A stretch of DNA of 64,000 bases from Kitasatospora aureofaciens (GCF_019192735.1 NZ_JAHTKP010000036.1:1-64000), one strand, 5' to 3'; positions 33,037 through 41,638 are shown, counted from the stretch's first letter. Program-made: numbers and translations. The notes: a model not told the origin generated them from the sequence alone.

Positions 33037-33365
33037 AACGGGGGAGACAGAAGCAGGGGAACAACTGATTGACGTGGCAGGAACAAGTGGGGACGGGCCC
33101 TCCGCCGCAGGGGGCTCGCTCCGCACGGAACGGGTCATTTAGGCTGGGTGACGTGCTCATCCTTGTTCGTCGTCGCCACGTGGACCTGCTCCGCGTGACG
33201 AGCATGTCCTGTCGACGCTCCGGCTGAACCTCGCGCCACCCACCCTCAGGGCAGCCCCCACCCGGCTGCCATCGCCTCCCGGCTTCCGGACCACCCGCCG
33301 CACCAGGCAGTGGCTCCGGCCTCCCCCGGTCGACCACCGGGACCGGCCGGGACGAGACCCAGCGG
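33037..33365 (+). promoter_or_regulatory. Leader region of the IPNS-like oxygenase gene
   Basis: This 329-base gap holds a short open frame (33153-33227) with the features of an actinobacterial leader peptide, followed by about 140 bases rich in C and G with several short complementary stretches such as CCGGCTTCCGG. The leader peptide and the distance suggest control by attenuation of the downstream oxygenase gene. No other gene is seen. Confidence 0.55.
33153..33227 (+). CDS. Leader peptide, RRHVDLxR...C type
   Basis: A 24-residue frame from GTG 33153 reads VLILVRRRHVDLLRVTSMSC and then RRSG before the stop. The RRHVDL(L/V)R core followed by SxxC is the mark of the short leader peptides seen before sulfur-related operons in Streptomyces and relatives. 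There a single late cysteine codon (TGT here) is thought to sense charged cysteine tRNA and set translation or transcription of the next gene. GTG at 33153 follows GGGTGAC rather than a clear ribosome site. The downstream gene is 2-oxoglutarate/IPNS-like, not a known sulfur gene. Confidence 0.7.
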   Translation: MLILVRRRHVDLLRVTSMSCRRSG

Positions 33366-34409
33366 ATGTCACAAATGACGCAGCAGCACACCCAGCCCTT
33401 CACGCAGTCGCTCCCGGTGATCGACCTCTCACTCGCCGACGGCGGCCCGGACGACCGCCGCCGCCTGCACGACGAACTGCGCGCCGCCGCCACCGGCGTC
33501 GGCTTCTTCCAGCTCGTCGGCCACGGCATAACCCCGGCCGAGACGGCCGCCCTCACCGACGCGATGCGCGCTTTCTTCGCCCTCCCCGAGGCCGACCGGC
33601 TCGCCGTGAGCAACCTCAACTCCCCCCACTACCGCGGCTACACCCGCACCGGCGACGAGCGCACCGGCGGCAGCCAGGACTGGCGCGACCAGCTGGACAT
33701 CGGCGCCGAGCTGGCCCCGCACGTCCCCGGCCGCGGCGAGCCGCCGTACTGGTGGCTGGAGGGCCCCAACCAGTGGCCCGAGGCGCTCCCCGAACTGCGC
33801 ACCGCCACCCTCGGCTGGATCGACCACCTCGGCGAGGTCGCCCGCCGCCTGCTGCACGAGCTCCTCGCCGCGATCGGCGCCCGTCCCGACTTCTACGACG
33901 ACGCCTTCGCCGGCCACCCCCACCTGCGGCTGAAGCTGGTCCGCTACCCCGGCACCGCCCCGAACGGCGCAGGCCAGGGCGTCGGCGCGCACAAGGACTA
34001 CGGCTTCATCACCCTGCTGCTCCAGGACACCGTCGGCGGCCTCCAGGTCGAGCGCCCGGACGGCACCTTCCTCGACGTCCCCCCGCTGGAGGGCGCCTTC
34101 GTCGTCAACCTCGGCGAACTGCTGGAGGTCGCCACCGACGGTTACCTCAAGGCCACCAGCCACCGCGTGGTCAGCCCGCCCGGCGCCCGCGAGCGCTACT
34201 CGGTGCCCTTCTTCTACAACCCCCGCCTCGACGCCCACATCGAACCGCTCGACTTCCCGCTCGCCCACCACGCGCCCGGGGCCACCGAGGACCCGGACAA
34301 CCCGCTGTTCGCGGAATTCGGACAGAACGAGTGGAAGGGGTACACGAGGGCCCACCCCGAGGTCACCCGCCGCCACCACCCCGACCTGACCGAGGCCGCC
34401 ACCCGCTGA
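33366..34409 (+). CDS. Isopenicillin-N-synthase-like Fe(II)/2-oxoglutarate dioxygenase
   Basis: A 347-residue non-haem iron oxygenase. The DIOX_N part contains LPVIDLSLADGG and GFFQLVGHGI, and the catalytic core holds the iron ligands His209-x-Asp211 (in GAHKDYGFITLLLQD) and His266 (in ATSHRVVSP), with Arg277-x-Ser279 (RYSVPFF) to bind the co-substrate carboxylate. It could hydroxylate or desaturate a small molecule; the family includes IPNS, ACC oxidase and many uncharacterised bacterial enzymes. The leader peptide before it suggests a sulfur or cysteine link. The ATG at 33366 fits the family start. A polymer-transferase-like gene follows after 126 bases. Confidence 0.9.
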   Translation: MSQMTQQHTQPFTQSLPVIDLSLADGGPDDRRRLHDELRAAATGVGFFQLVGHGITPAETAALTDAMRAFFALPEADRLAVSNLNSPHYRGYTRTGDERTGGSQDWRDQLDIGAELAPHVPGRGEPPYWWLEGPNQWPEALPELRTATLGWIDHLGEVARRLLHELLAAIGARPDFYDDAFAGHPHLRLKLVRYPGTAPNGAGQGVGAHKDYGFITLLLQDTVGGLQVERPDGTFLDVPPLEGAFVVNLGELLEVATDGYLKATSHRVVSPPGARERYSVPFFYNPRLDAHIEPLDFPLAHHAPGATEDPDNPLFAEFGQNEWKGYTRAHPEVTRRHHPDLTEAATR

Positions 34410-34535
34410 CCCCGGCCGCCGACGCCCCTGCCGCCCGCTGCCGGACCTGGCACAATGGCTCGATTCGACTCCGATCTCGGGCCGTCCAGATCCTGACCCC
34501 GATCTCGGGCCCGATCCCGGCGAAAGGCAGGGGCG

Positions 34536-36413
34536 TTGACGACCCGACCCGCAGCGGCACCGCGCATCCACCCGGCAGTCGCGCCCGACCGCACCCGCTG
34601 GTCGACGGTCACGCCGGAACGCCGGGTCCTCGGGGTGGTCCACAACATCACCTCGGCGACCCGGCTGCTCGACCTGCTCGCAGTCTTCGGCCCCGACCAC
34701 CGGGTGGAAGTCGTGTTCAGCTGCACCGGCTCCTCGGCCCTGGATGCGGGCACCTCGGAATTCCTGCGCGCGCACGGAATGACGGAAATGCCCTGGGACG
34801 ACGCGAAGGAATTCCCGTTCGATCTCGCGATCGCGACGAATCGCGGCGGCGATCTGCAGAATCTCCGCGCACCCCTGATCGGGGCCCCGCACGGCGCCGG
34901 ATACAATAAAATACTGCGCCGGGAGCCGGGAGCCGGGAGCCGGGAGCCGGGAGCCGGGAGCCGGGAGCCGGGAGCCGGGAGCCGGGAGCCGGGAGCCGGG
35001 AGCCGGGAGCCGGGAGCCTTCGGCCTGACGGCCGAGTGGCTGATGCACGACGGGGCCGTCATACCCGCCGCCGTCCTGCTGTCCCATCAGGAACAGGCCG
35101 AACGACTGCGAACCGGCTGCCCGGAGGCGTTGCCCGTCAGCGCGCTGGTGGGTGATCCCTGCATCGACCAGCTCCGCGCGAGCGCCCCGCTCCGGGCCGC
35201 CTACCGGAAGGCCTTCGGCGTCCGGCCGGACCAGAAACTGGTGGTGGCGTCCTCCACCTGGGGCCCACAGTCCCTGCTCGGACATTCCGGCGCCGATTCC
35301 CTGCGCCGCATTCTGGCCGAATTGCCGGCCGATGAATACCGGGTCGCCGCCGCCGTCCATCCGAATGCCTGGTACGCCCACGGGGCGTGGCAGATGCACC
35401 GCTGGCTCGCCGATCTCCTCGATTCCGGCCTGATTCTCCCGGCACCGGAAACGGAGGCCTGGAAGGCCGCCCTGGTAGCCGCCGACCACCTCGTCGGCGA
35501 CCACGGCTCGGTCACGCTCTACGGCGTCGCGCTCGGGATTCCGGCCGTGCTCGGATCGTTCGCCGACGACACCGTCGCCCCCGGCTCCCCCATGGAACAG
35601 CTGGGGAAGCTGATCCCGCGGCTCTCCGCGTGGGACGCCGTCGGCCCGCAGCTGGAGCGGGCGGCCGAGGCACAGCGCACCGACCCGGCGCTCGCGGAGC
35701 TGGGCGCACAGGTCACGTCCGTCCCCGGCGAGTCGGCCGCCCGGCTGCGCGCGCTGTTCTACCGCCACCTCGGGCTGACCGAGCCGGACCACCCCGCCGC
35801 GACCAGCGTCGTCCCGGTCCCGGATCTGCCCGAGGTCCGGCCCACGCTGGTGCCGGCGATGCTGGTCGCCACCGAGGACGGCCCGAGCGTCCGGGTCCGC
35901 CGCTACCCGGCCCGGCTGCAGCGCTCTCAGCGCAAGCACCTCGGCCCGGACACCCACCTGGCCGCCGACCACGCCGAGCCGGACAACGGCTTCCGGCGGT
36001 CGGCGGACGTCCTGCTGGTGCCCGCCGACCGGCTCGACCCGTCGGCCGAGCCTCGGTGGGAGCAGTGGGGCCGGGGCGTGCCCGGCTGCGCACTGATCGC
36101 CGTCGAGCAGCCGGACGACGGCTGCCTCGCTCTGCTCCCGGACGGACGGCGGTTCGCGGCTGTCTGGCAACAGCGCCCCGCCTGGGCGGAGTTCGGCCTC
36201 GCGGCCGCCGTCGTGCACCAGCAGCTCCGCGACACCGCGCCGTCGGCCGCCCACACGGTGACGGTGGCCGCCGGCTCCGGACAGCCGACCGGCCTCCTCA
36301 CCGTCCGCCCCTACTCGCCGTCCGCCGACGAGCCGTTCACCAACGAGCCGTCCGACCCCGCCGACAGCCGGGCCTCGACCTCGGCGGCCAGCGGGCTGCC
36401 GGTCTCGTCGTAG
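34536..36413 (+). CDS. CDP-glycerol-transferase-like protein with a switchable heptanucleotide repeat
   Basis: A 625-residue protein in its present reading frame, from TTG 34536 with AAAGGCAG before it. The N-terminal part reads RVLGVVHNITSATRLLDLLA and VEVVFSCTGSS; then FDLAIATNRGG, APHGAGYNKIL, FGLTAEWLMHDGAV, LSHQEQAERL and, in the middle, KLVVASSTWGPQSLLGHSG and DHLVGDHGSVTLYGVALGI, the GT-B/CDP-glycerol glycerophosphotransferase style in which the last strand holds donor phosphate. This group is thought to make or modify envelope polymers in Streptomyces. At residues 129-161 fourteen copies of GGGAGCC are inserted between KIL and FGL. A C-terminal portion with VLLVPADRLDPSAEPRWEQW is of unknown role. 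Its end overlaps the convergent STAND gene by 103 bases. Confidence 0.75.
   Translation: MTTRPAAAPRIHPAVAPDRTRWSTVTPERRVLGVVHNITSATRLLDLLAVFGPDHRVEVVFSCTGSSALDAGTSEFLRAHGMTEMPWDDAKEFPFDLAIATNRGGDLQNLRAPLIGAPHGAGYNKILRREPGAGSREPGAGSREPGAGSREPGAGSREPGAFGLTAEWLMHDGAVIPAAVLLSHQEQAERLRTGCPEALPVSALVGDPCIDQLRASAPLRAAYRKAFGVRPDQKLVVASSTWGPQSLLGHSGADSLRRILAELPADEYRVAAAVHPNAWYAHGAWQMHRWLADLLDSGLILPAPETEAWKAALVAADHLVGDHGSVTLYGVALGIPAVLGSFADDTVAPGSPMEQLGKLIPRLSAWDAVGPQLERAAEAQRTDPALAELGAQVTSVPGESAARLRALFYRHLGLTEPDHPAATSVVPVPDLPEVRPTLVPAMLVATEDGPSVRVRRYPARLQRSQRKHLGPDTHLAADHAEPDNGFRRSADVLLVPADRLDPSAEPRWEQWGRGVPGCALIAVEQPDDGCLALLPDGRRFAAVWQQRPAWAEFGLAAAVVHQQLRDTAPSAAHTVTVAAGSGQPTGLLTVRPYSPSADEPFTNEPSDPADSRASTSAASGLPVSS
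34921..35018 (+). repeat. Fourteen perfect copies of the heptanucleotide GGGAGCC
   Basis: The tract is 98 bases, 14 exact units. A 7-base unit yields the same peptide cycle (REPGAGS) in all three frames, so the tract never stops, but its length sets the downstream frame. With 14 units the long frame continues. Removing one unit gives CCT TCG GCC TGA, a stop at 35026-35028; adding one gives a stop at 35153-35155. Confidence 0.97.
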
Positions 36414-38443
36414 AGTGCGAGAGCCGCCGTCCAGTCGGCGACCGCCGACGCCCGCTCCCCCAAGTCCCGCGAGAGGTCGCCGCGTTGGCGCAGGATTCCG
36501 GCACGCTGGTAGGACCTGCCCTCCGCCGGCATCGCGTCCAGGGCCTCGGTGAACAACGTCAGGGCGTCCGCCGGCAGCGACGCGGCGACACGGTCCTCGG
36601 CCAGCCTGGTCAGGCTGCGGGCCACGTTGTACTGGTCACCGAACCCGGCGAACCGGGCACCGGCCTCCCGGAGTTCGCGTTCGGCGTCCTCGTGCCGGCC
36701 GAGCGCGGTCAGCACGCGCCCGCGGTGGTAGCCGAGGAGGGCCCGGCCACGCCGGTGGTCGATTCCGTCGAGCGCGGTGAGCGCCCGGTCCAGGAGGTCC
36801 AGGGCGTCCCCGGCCGCGCCCTCGCGGAGGCTGAGCAACCCGAGCGCTTCGAGCGCCGAGGACACGGTCCGCCGATGCCCCTCGGTTTCCTCTCCCCGCG
36901 CGATGATCAGCGCCGCATCGAGGTGCTCACGCGCCTGACGCGGGTCGTCCTCGTCGGTGTCGTAGCGGTCGAGGAGGGCGAAACCGAACTCGTAGTGCAT
37001 CCGGGCCAGCGCGAGCGGATCGGTGACCTCCGCCGCGGAGGCGACCCCGAAGGTCAGCGCCTTGATCCAGTCGGCGTGGTGGCCGCCCTGCAGGCAGTGG
37101 GTCCACAGGCCCTGGCAGATCCGCCACGCCAGGTCGTGCCGCCCGGTTCGGCTCGCCGTCTCGACGGCGGCCACCAGGCTGTCGCGGTGCCGTTCCACGA
37201 CGTCGGTGCCGGGCACCTCGGCCAGTCGCCGGTAGGCGCCGGCGGGGTCGTGGCGCCAGCGACCGGACCGCCGCGCCTCGCCGCTCTCCGCGATGGCGGT
37301 GTAGTGCGTCAGGATCCGGTCCAGCGCCGCTTCGCGCTCCTCGGTGTGCTCCGGCCGGGCGGCGATGCTCCAGGCGTGCTCGTGCACCACGCCGTTCATC
37401 AGATAGAAGCCCTGGGCGCGCCGGTCCAGCAGGTTCGCCATCAGGAGCGCGTTCACAGTGCGGCCGAGAGACCCAGCGGTGCCGACCGCTCCGGCGGTGC
37501 CGAGCAGCGCCCTGATGGCGTCCGCGTCCAGCAGGAGCGTCGGATGCAGGCCCAGCAGCCGGTAGGCGCGGGCGCCGTCGGCGTCCAGGCTGCGGTACAT
37601 CGCGTCGAGCATCCGTGGGAGGGAGATGTCGTCCGGCACGTCCAGGGCCTCCAGCAGCGAGCCACGGTCCGAGAGTTGCGCGACGAGCTCGGTCAGGGCC
37701 TCCGCGCCGAGCGACACCAGCTGGGCGGCGATGATCCGCAGGGCCAGCGGGATGCCGGCGCAGGCGCGGACCAGCGGAAGCCGGGCAGCCCTGCTCTGCT
37801 CGCCCAGGCGGGCGACGCGGGCGAGCAGGTCGTCGCTGTCGGCCTCGTCCAGCGGGTCGAGGGCGAACTGGGCCACGTCGAGCGCGCCGACCAGCCCGCT
37901 CAGTCGCGCCCTGCTGGTGATCAGGACGACGCTGTCGGCCGAGCCCGGCAGCAGCGGCCTGACCTGGGCCTCCGTGGCCGCGCCGTCGATGAACACCAGC
38001 ACCGGGAGGTTCGCGGTCCGGGCACGGAAGTACGCCGAGAGGGCCGCCGCCCCGGACGGCCGGTCGTCCTTCGGCGCCCTGAGCTGGTCGAGCCAGCGTT
38101 CCAGGATCGCCGTGACGTCCGTGAACCCCGAGCCGAGCGAGGCCCGCAGGTGCTTCTCCGGCAGCTCGTCCTTCCGCGTCACCACCCACTGGTCCGCAGC
38201 CGCCGTGGTCCCCAGGCCCGGGAGGCCGCACAGGAGCAGGCGGGTCGGCACGTGCTCGGCGCGGCACTGGGCGTGGACGGTGTCCATGGCCGCGAACAGC
38301 TTCGCGTTGTTGACGTAGTGCCGCGGCAGTTGCGCACCCATCGAGACGTCCGGCTCGTCGGCCTCGGCGGGCGGCGGGAAGTTCAGCGCCTGCCCCATGT
38401 ACACGTTGCCGTGGATCACGCCGCCGCTGATCAGGTTCTGCAC
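36311..38443 (-). CDS. STAND-type NTPase-like protein with TPR repeats
   Basis: A 710-residue protein in the layout of NB-ARC/TPR regulators. The N-terminus (NLISGGVIHGNVYMGQAL) has the short beta segment often found before such NTPases. The P-loop position reads CGLPGLGTTAAADQW at about 72-86, with Thr79 where the Walker A lysine should be, so nucleotide binding may be lost. A Walker-B-like strand LPVLVFIDGAAT and the sensor region SVVLITSRAR follow, then the ACAGIPLALRIIAAQL motif of NB-ARC. From about residue 430 the C-terminus has TPR-like helix pairs. Such proteins act as scaffolds or signal switches. Convergent with the repeat-bearing gene and overlapping its 3' end. Confidence 0.85.
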   Translation of the reverse strand: MQNLISGGVIHGNVYMGQALNFPPPAEADEPDVSMGAQLPRHYVNNAKLFAAMDTVHAQCRAEHVPTRLLLCGLPGLGTTAAADQWVVTRKDELPEKHLRASLGSGFTDVTAILERWLDQLRAPKDDRPSGAAALSAYFRARTANLPVLVFIDGAATEAQVRPLLPGSADSVVLITSRARLSGLVGALDVAQFALDPLDEADSDDLLARVARLGEQSRAARLPLVRACAGIPLALRIIAAQLVSLGAEALTELVAQLSDRGSLLEALDVPDDISLPRMLDAMYRSLDADGARAYRLLGLHPTLLLDADAIRALLGTAGAVGTAGSLGRTVNALLMANLLDRRAQGFYLMNGVVHEHAWSIAARPEHTEEREAALDRILTHYTAIAESGEARRSGRWRHDPAGAYRRLAEVPGTDVVERHRDSLVAAVETASRTGRHDLAWRICQGLWTHCLQGGHHADWIKALTFGVASAAEVTDPLALARMHYEFGFALLDRYDTDEDDPRQAREHLDAALIIARGEETEGHRRTVSSALEALGLLSLREGAAGDALDLLDRALTALDGIDHRRGRALLGYHRGRVLTALGRHEDAERELREAGARFAGFGDQYNVARSLTRLAEDRVAASLPADALTLFTEALDAMPAEGRSYQRAGILRQRGDLSRDLGERASAVADWTAALALYDETGSPLAAEVEARLSAGSDGSLVNGSSADGE

Positions 38444-38534
38444 TGCCCCCGCCTCTCCTCACCCCGTCTGCCGCGACCATCCTGGCGGCAACGCGGGGTG
38501 GGCTCAAGCATGCGGTGGACCGGCGGGGCGGGCA

Positions 38535-38557
38535 CTGTCACACTGCTGCTGTGACAG
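38535..38557. promoter_or_regulatory. CTGTCACA/TGTGACAG inverted repeat before the MerR gene
   Basis: CTGTCACA (38535-38542) and TGTGACAG (38550-38557) are perfect arms around seven bases, 30 bases before the MerR start and 92 bases from the divergent STAND gene start. It is a likely operator for self-control. The half-site TGTNACAG is also seen before the CoA-transferase gene (45433-45453). Confidence 0.65.
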
Positions 38558-38586
38558 CGTGAGTGTGCCAGTGCGGGAGGCGGCGG

Positions 38587-39396
38587 ATGGGGGAGCACGG
38601 GACTGTGGCGGACGATGTGCGGTCGAACGATGTGCGGTCGGACGATATCCCGCTGGCCGATATGCGGCTGGACGATCTTCGGCTGACGGTGGACGAGTTG
38701 GCGGCGCGCGCCGGGGTGACGGTGCGGACGGTGCGGTTCTACGGCACGAAGGGGCTGCTGCCACCGCCGGAGTTGGGGCCGCGGCGGGTGGGGCTGTACG
38801 GGGCGGCGCACCTGGACCGGCTGGGCCTGATCGAGGAGTTGCAGCGGCAGGGGCTGACGCTGGCGGCGATCGAGCGGTACCTGGCACGGCTGCCGGAGGA
38901 CAGTACGCCGCTGGACCTGGCAATCCACCGCGCACTGGTGGCGTCGTGGACGCCGGAGGCGGTGGAGGAACTGGAGCGGGCGCAGCTGGAGCGGCGGGCC
39001 GGGCGGGGGCTGTCCGAGGAGCAGGTGGAGCGGCTGGCGGCGATGGGGGCGCTGGAGCGGACGGGGGACCCGGACGTGTTCCGGGTGGATCCGGGGCTGC
39101 TGCCGCTGGGGGTGCGGATCCTGGACGTGCCGATTCCGTTGGAGACGCTGCTGGCGGCCCGGGCGGTGGTGCTGGAGCACAGCCGGGCGACGGCGCAGGA
39201 GTTGCAGCGGCTGTTCCGGGAGACGGTGTGGAAGCCGTACCGGGAGAGTGCGCCGGCGCCGGAGGAGCTGGCGCGGATGAAGGCGTTGACGGACCACATC
39301 CAGCCGATGGCGGCGCAGGCGCTGGTGACGGCGTTCCAGCGGTCCCTGCGGGAGGAGTTGGGTGAGGCCGTACGCGATACGGCCCCACCCGAATGA
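38587..39396 (+). CDS. MerR-family regulator, probably of the fatty-acyl operon
   Basis: A 269-residue MerR protein. The helix-turn-helix LTVDELAARAGVTVRTVRFYGTKGLLPP begins near residue 33, then GPRRVGLYGAAHLDRLGLIE, coiled coil, and a large C-terminal effector region (LERTGDPDVFRVDPGLLPLGVRIL, LLAARAVVLEHSRATAQEL) that is longer than in metal sensors. Before the DNA-binding domain are 15-base direct repeats (DDVRSNDVRSDDIPLADMRL). ATG 38587 has GGGAGGCGG. It converges with the four-gene acyl-CoA operon; regulators of this length beside fad genes often control lipid catabolism, so that is the inferred role. Confidence 0.88.
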   Translation: MGEHGTVADDVRSNDVRSDDIPLADMRLDDLRLTVDELAARAGVTVRTVRFYGTKGLLPPPELGPRRVGLYGAAHLDRLGLIEELQRQGLTLAAIERYLARLPEDSTPLDLAIHRALVASWTPEAVEELERAQLERRAGRGLSEEQVERLAAMGALERTGDPDVFRVDPGLLPLGVRILDVPIPLETLLAARAVVLEHSRATAQELQRLFRETVWKPYRESAPAPEELARMKALTDHIQPMAAQALVTAFQRSLREELGEAVRDTAPPE

Positions 39397-39460
39397 GAAC
39401 CCGCCGGCCGGTTTGAGGACCCGCCAAGCGGCCTGAGAACCCGTCAGTCGGTAAACGGAC

Positions 39461-41638
39461 TCAGTCGGTGAAGGTCCGCCCCTCCGCCGCGACCCGCTCC
39501 AGCAGCGCGGGCGGCGCGAACCGCTCGCCGTACGCGGCGGCGAGTTCGCGGGCGCGGGCCGCGAAGCCGGCCGGGCCGCCCTCGTAACCGTTGATGTACT
39601 GGAACACGCCGCCGGTCCAGGCCGGGAAGCCGATGCCGAGGATCGAGCCCACGTTGGCGTCGGCGACGGAGGTCAGGACGCCCTCCTCCAGGCAGCGCAC
39701 CGAGTCCAGGGCCTCGCTGAACAGCATGCGCTCCTTGAGGTCCTCGAAGGGCACGGTGACGTCCCCCCGCGTGAAGTGCTCGCGCAGCCCCGGCCAGAGC
39801 CGCCCGCGCTTGCCGTCCTCGCCGTACTCGTAGAAGCCGGCGCCGCCGTTGCGGCCGGGGCGGCCGAACTTGTCGACCATACGGTCGACCACCGCGTCGG
39901 CCGGGTGGGGCGTCCAGGTGCCGCCGGCCGCCTCGGCGGCGCGGCGGTACTCGTCGCGGATCTTGCGGGGCAGGGTGAGGGTCAGCTCGTCCATCAGCGA
40001 CAGCACCTTGGCGGGGTAGCCGGCCTGGGCGGCGGCCTGCTCGATGCTGGCGGGGTCGATGCCCTCGCCGACCATGGCCACGCCTTCGTTGAGGAACTGG
40101 CCGATCACCCGGGAGGTGAAGAAGCCCCGCGAGTCGTTGACGACGATCGGCGTCCGGTCGATCTGGCGGACCAGGTCGAAGGCGCGGGCCAGGGCCTCGT
40201 CGCCGGTCTGCGGGCCGCGGATGATCTCCACCAGGCGCATCTTGTCCACCGGCGAGAAGAAGTGCAGGCCGATGAAGTCGCCCGTCCGCCGGACGCCTTC
40301 GGCGAGCAGGCCGATGGGCAGGGTGGAGGTGTTGGAGCAGAGCAGCGCGTCGGGGGCGACGACGCCCTCGATCTCCTGGAACACCTTGTGCTTGAGCTCG
40401 GTGTTCTCGAACACGGCCTCGATCACCGCGTCGCAGCCGGCCAGGTCGGCGGGGTCGGCGGTGGGAGTGATCCGGGCGAGCAGTTCGTCGCGCTGGGCCT
40501 CCGTGGAGCGGCCGCGGGCGACGGCCTTGTCCAGCAGCCCCGCGGAGTAGGCCTTGCCGCGCTCGGCGGCCTCGACGCTGACGTCCTTGAGCACAACCTC
40601 GATGCCGGCCTTGGCGCACGTGTAGGCGATGCCCGCGCCCATCATGCCGGCGCCGAGCACGGCGACCCTGCGGACCGTCCGCTTCTCGACGTCCTTCGGG
40701 CGGCCGGCACCGGAGTTGACGGCCTGCATGTCGAAGAACAGGGCCTGGATCATGTTCTTGCTGGTCTGCCCGCAGGCCAGCTCGGTGAAGTAGCGGGCCT
40801 CGATCACCATCGCCGTGTCGATGTCGACCTGGGCGCTCTCGACGGCCGCGGCGAGGATGTTGCGCGGGGCCGGGTAGGGCGCGCCGGCCAGCTGCTTGCG
40901 CAGGTTGGCCGGGAAGGCGGGCAGGTTGGCGGCGAACGCCGGGGTCGACGGCGTACCGCCCGGGATCTTGTACCCCTTGACGTCCCAGGGCTGGACGGCG
41001 GTCGGGTTGGCCTCGATCCAGGCCCGCGCCCTCGCCGTCAACTCCTCGGGCGCGCCCACGAGTTCGTGGACGATGCCGTGCTCCAGCGCCTGCGCCGGAC
41101 GGTACTGGCGGCCCTGCAGCAGCAGCTTCAGCAGGGCGTCGGTGATGCCGAACAGTCGGACCGTACGGACCACCCCGCCGCCGCCCGGCAGCAGGCCGAG
41201 GGTGACCTCGGGCAGGCCGATCCGGCTGGCGGGCGTGTCCAGGGCGATCCGATGGTGGCAGGCGAGCGCGAGTTCCAGGCCGCCGCCGAGGGCGCTGCCG
41301 TTGACGGCCGCGACGACCGGCTTGCCGAGGGTCTCCAGCTTCCGCAGCGCGCGCTTGAGCCGCATCGACTTCTCGAAGACGGTGGCGGCGTCCTCGGGGC
41401 GGGCGGCGGAGAGCATCCGGAGGTCTCCCCCGGCGAAGAAGGTCTTCTTGCCGGAGGTGATGACCACCCCGCGCAGCTCGTCCGAGGCGGCGAGGCCGGC
41501 GAGCCGTTCGACGACGGCCTCGAAGTCGGCGGTGAAGGCCTCGTTCATGGTGTTGACGGACTGGGTGGGGTCGTCGAGGACGAGGGTGACCACGCCGTCC
41601 TGGTCCTGCTCCCAGCGGATGGTGGTGGTGTCGCTCAT
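39461..41638 (-). CDS. fadB: FadB-like enoyl-CoA hydratase / 3-hydroxyacyl-CoA dehydrogenase fusion
   Basis: A 725-residue bifunctional beta-oxidation enzyme. The N-terminal crotonase half has SGKKTFFAGGDLRML, AAVNGSALGGGLELALACHH and LPEVTLGLLPGGGGVVR with the catalytic glutamate. The dehydrogenase half starts at VAVLGAGMMGAGIAYTCAKAG (NAD loop), with SNTSTLPI and the catalytic GLHFFSPVDKMRLVEII; the C-terminal domain includes NVGSILGIGFPAWTGGVFQ. It hydrates enoyl-CoA and oxidises the resulting 3-hydroxyacyl-CoA. ATG 41638 is preferred; a 9-base CCAGGTCTG repeat lies just upstream. It is the last gene of the operon with thiolase, acyl-CoA dehydrogenase and CoA transferase. Confidence 0.95.
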   Translation of the reverse strand: MSDTTTIRWEQDQDGVVTLVLDDPTQSVNTMNEAFTADFEAVVERLAGLAASDELRGVVITSGKKTFFAGGDLRMLSAARPEDAATVFEKSMRLKRALRKLETLGKPVVAAVNGSALGGGLELALACHHRIALDTPASRIGLPEVTLGLLPGGGGVVRTVRLFGITDALLKLLLQGRQYRPAQALEHGIVHELVGAPEELTARARAWIEANPTAVQPWDVKGYKIPGGTPSTPAFAANLPAFPANLRKQLAGAPYPAPRNILAAAVESAQVDIDTAMVIEARYFTELACGQTSKNMIQALFFDMQAVNSGAGRPKDVEKRTVRRVAVLGAGMMGAGIAYTCAKAGIEVVLKDVSVEAAERGKAYSAGLLDKAVARGRSTEAQRDELLARITPTADPADLAGCDAVIEAVFENTELKHKVFQEIEGVVAPDALLCSNTSTLPIGLLAEGVRRTGDFIGLHFFSPVDKMRLVEIIRGPQTGDEALARAFDLVRQIDRTPIVVNDSRGFFTSRVIGQFLNEGVAMVGEGIDPASIEQAAAQAGYPAKVLSLMDELTLTLPRKIRDEYRRAAEAAGGTWTPHPADAVVDRMVDKFGRPGRNGGAGFYEYGEDGKRGRLWPGLREHFTRGDVTVPFEDLKERMLFSEALDSVRCLEEGVLTSVADANVGSILGIGFPAWTGGVFQYINGYEGGPAGFAARARELAAAYGERFAPPALLERVAAEGRTFTD

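Noticed and set aside
34481..34530. Direct repeat of CCGATCTCGGGCC before the transferase gene as an operator
   Set aside because: Only two loose copies; no better than the many drifting repeats in the window.
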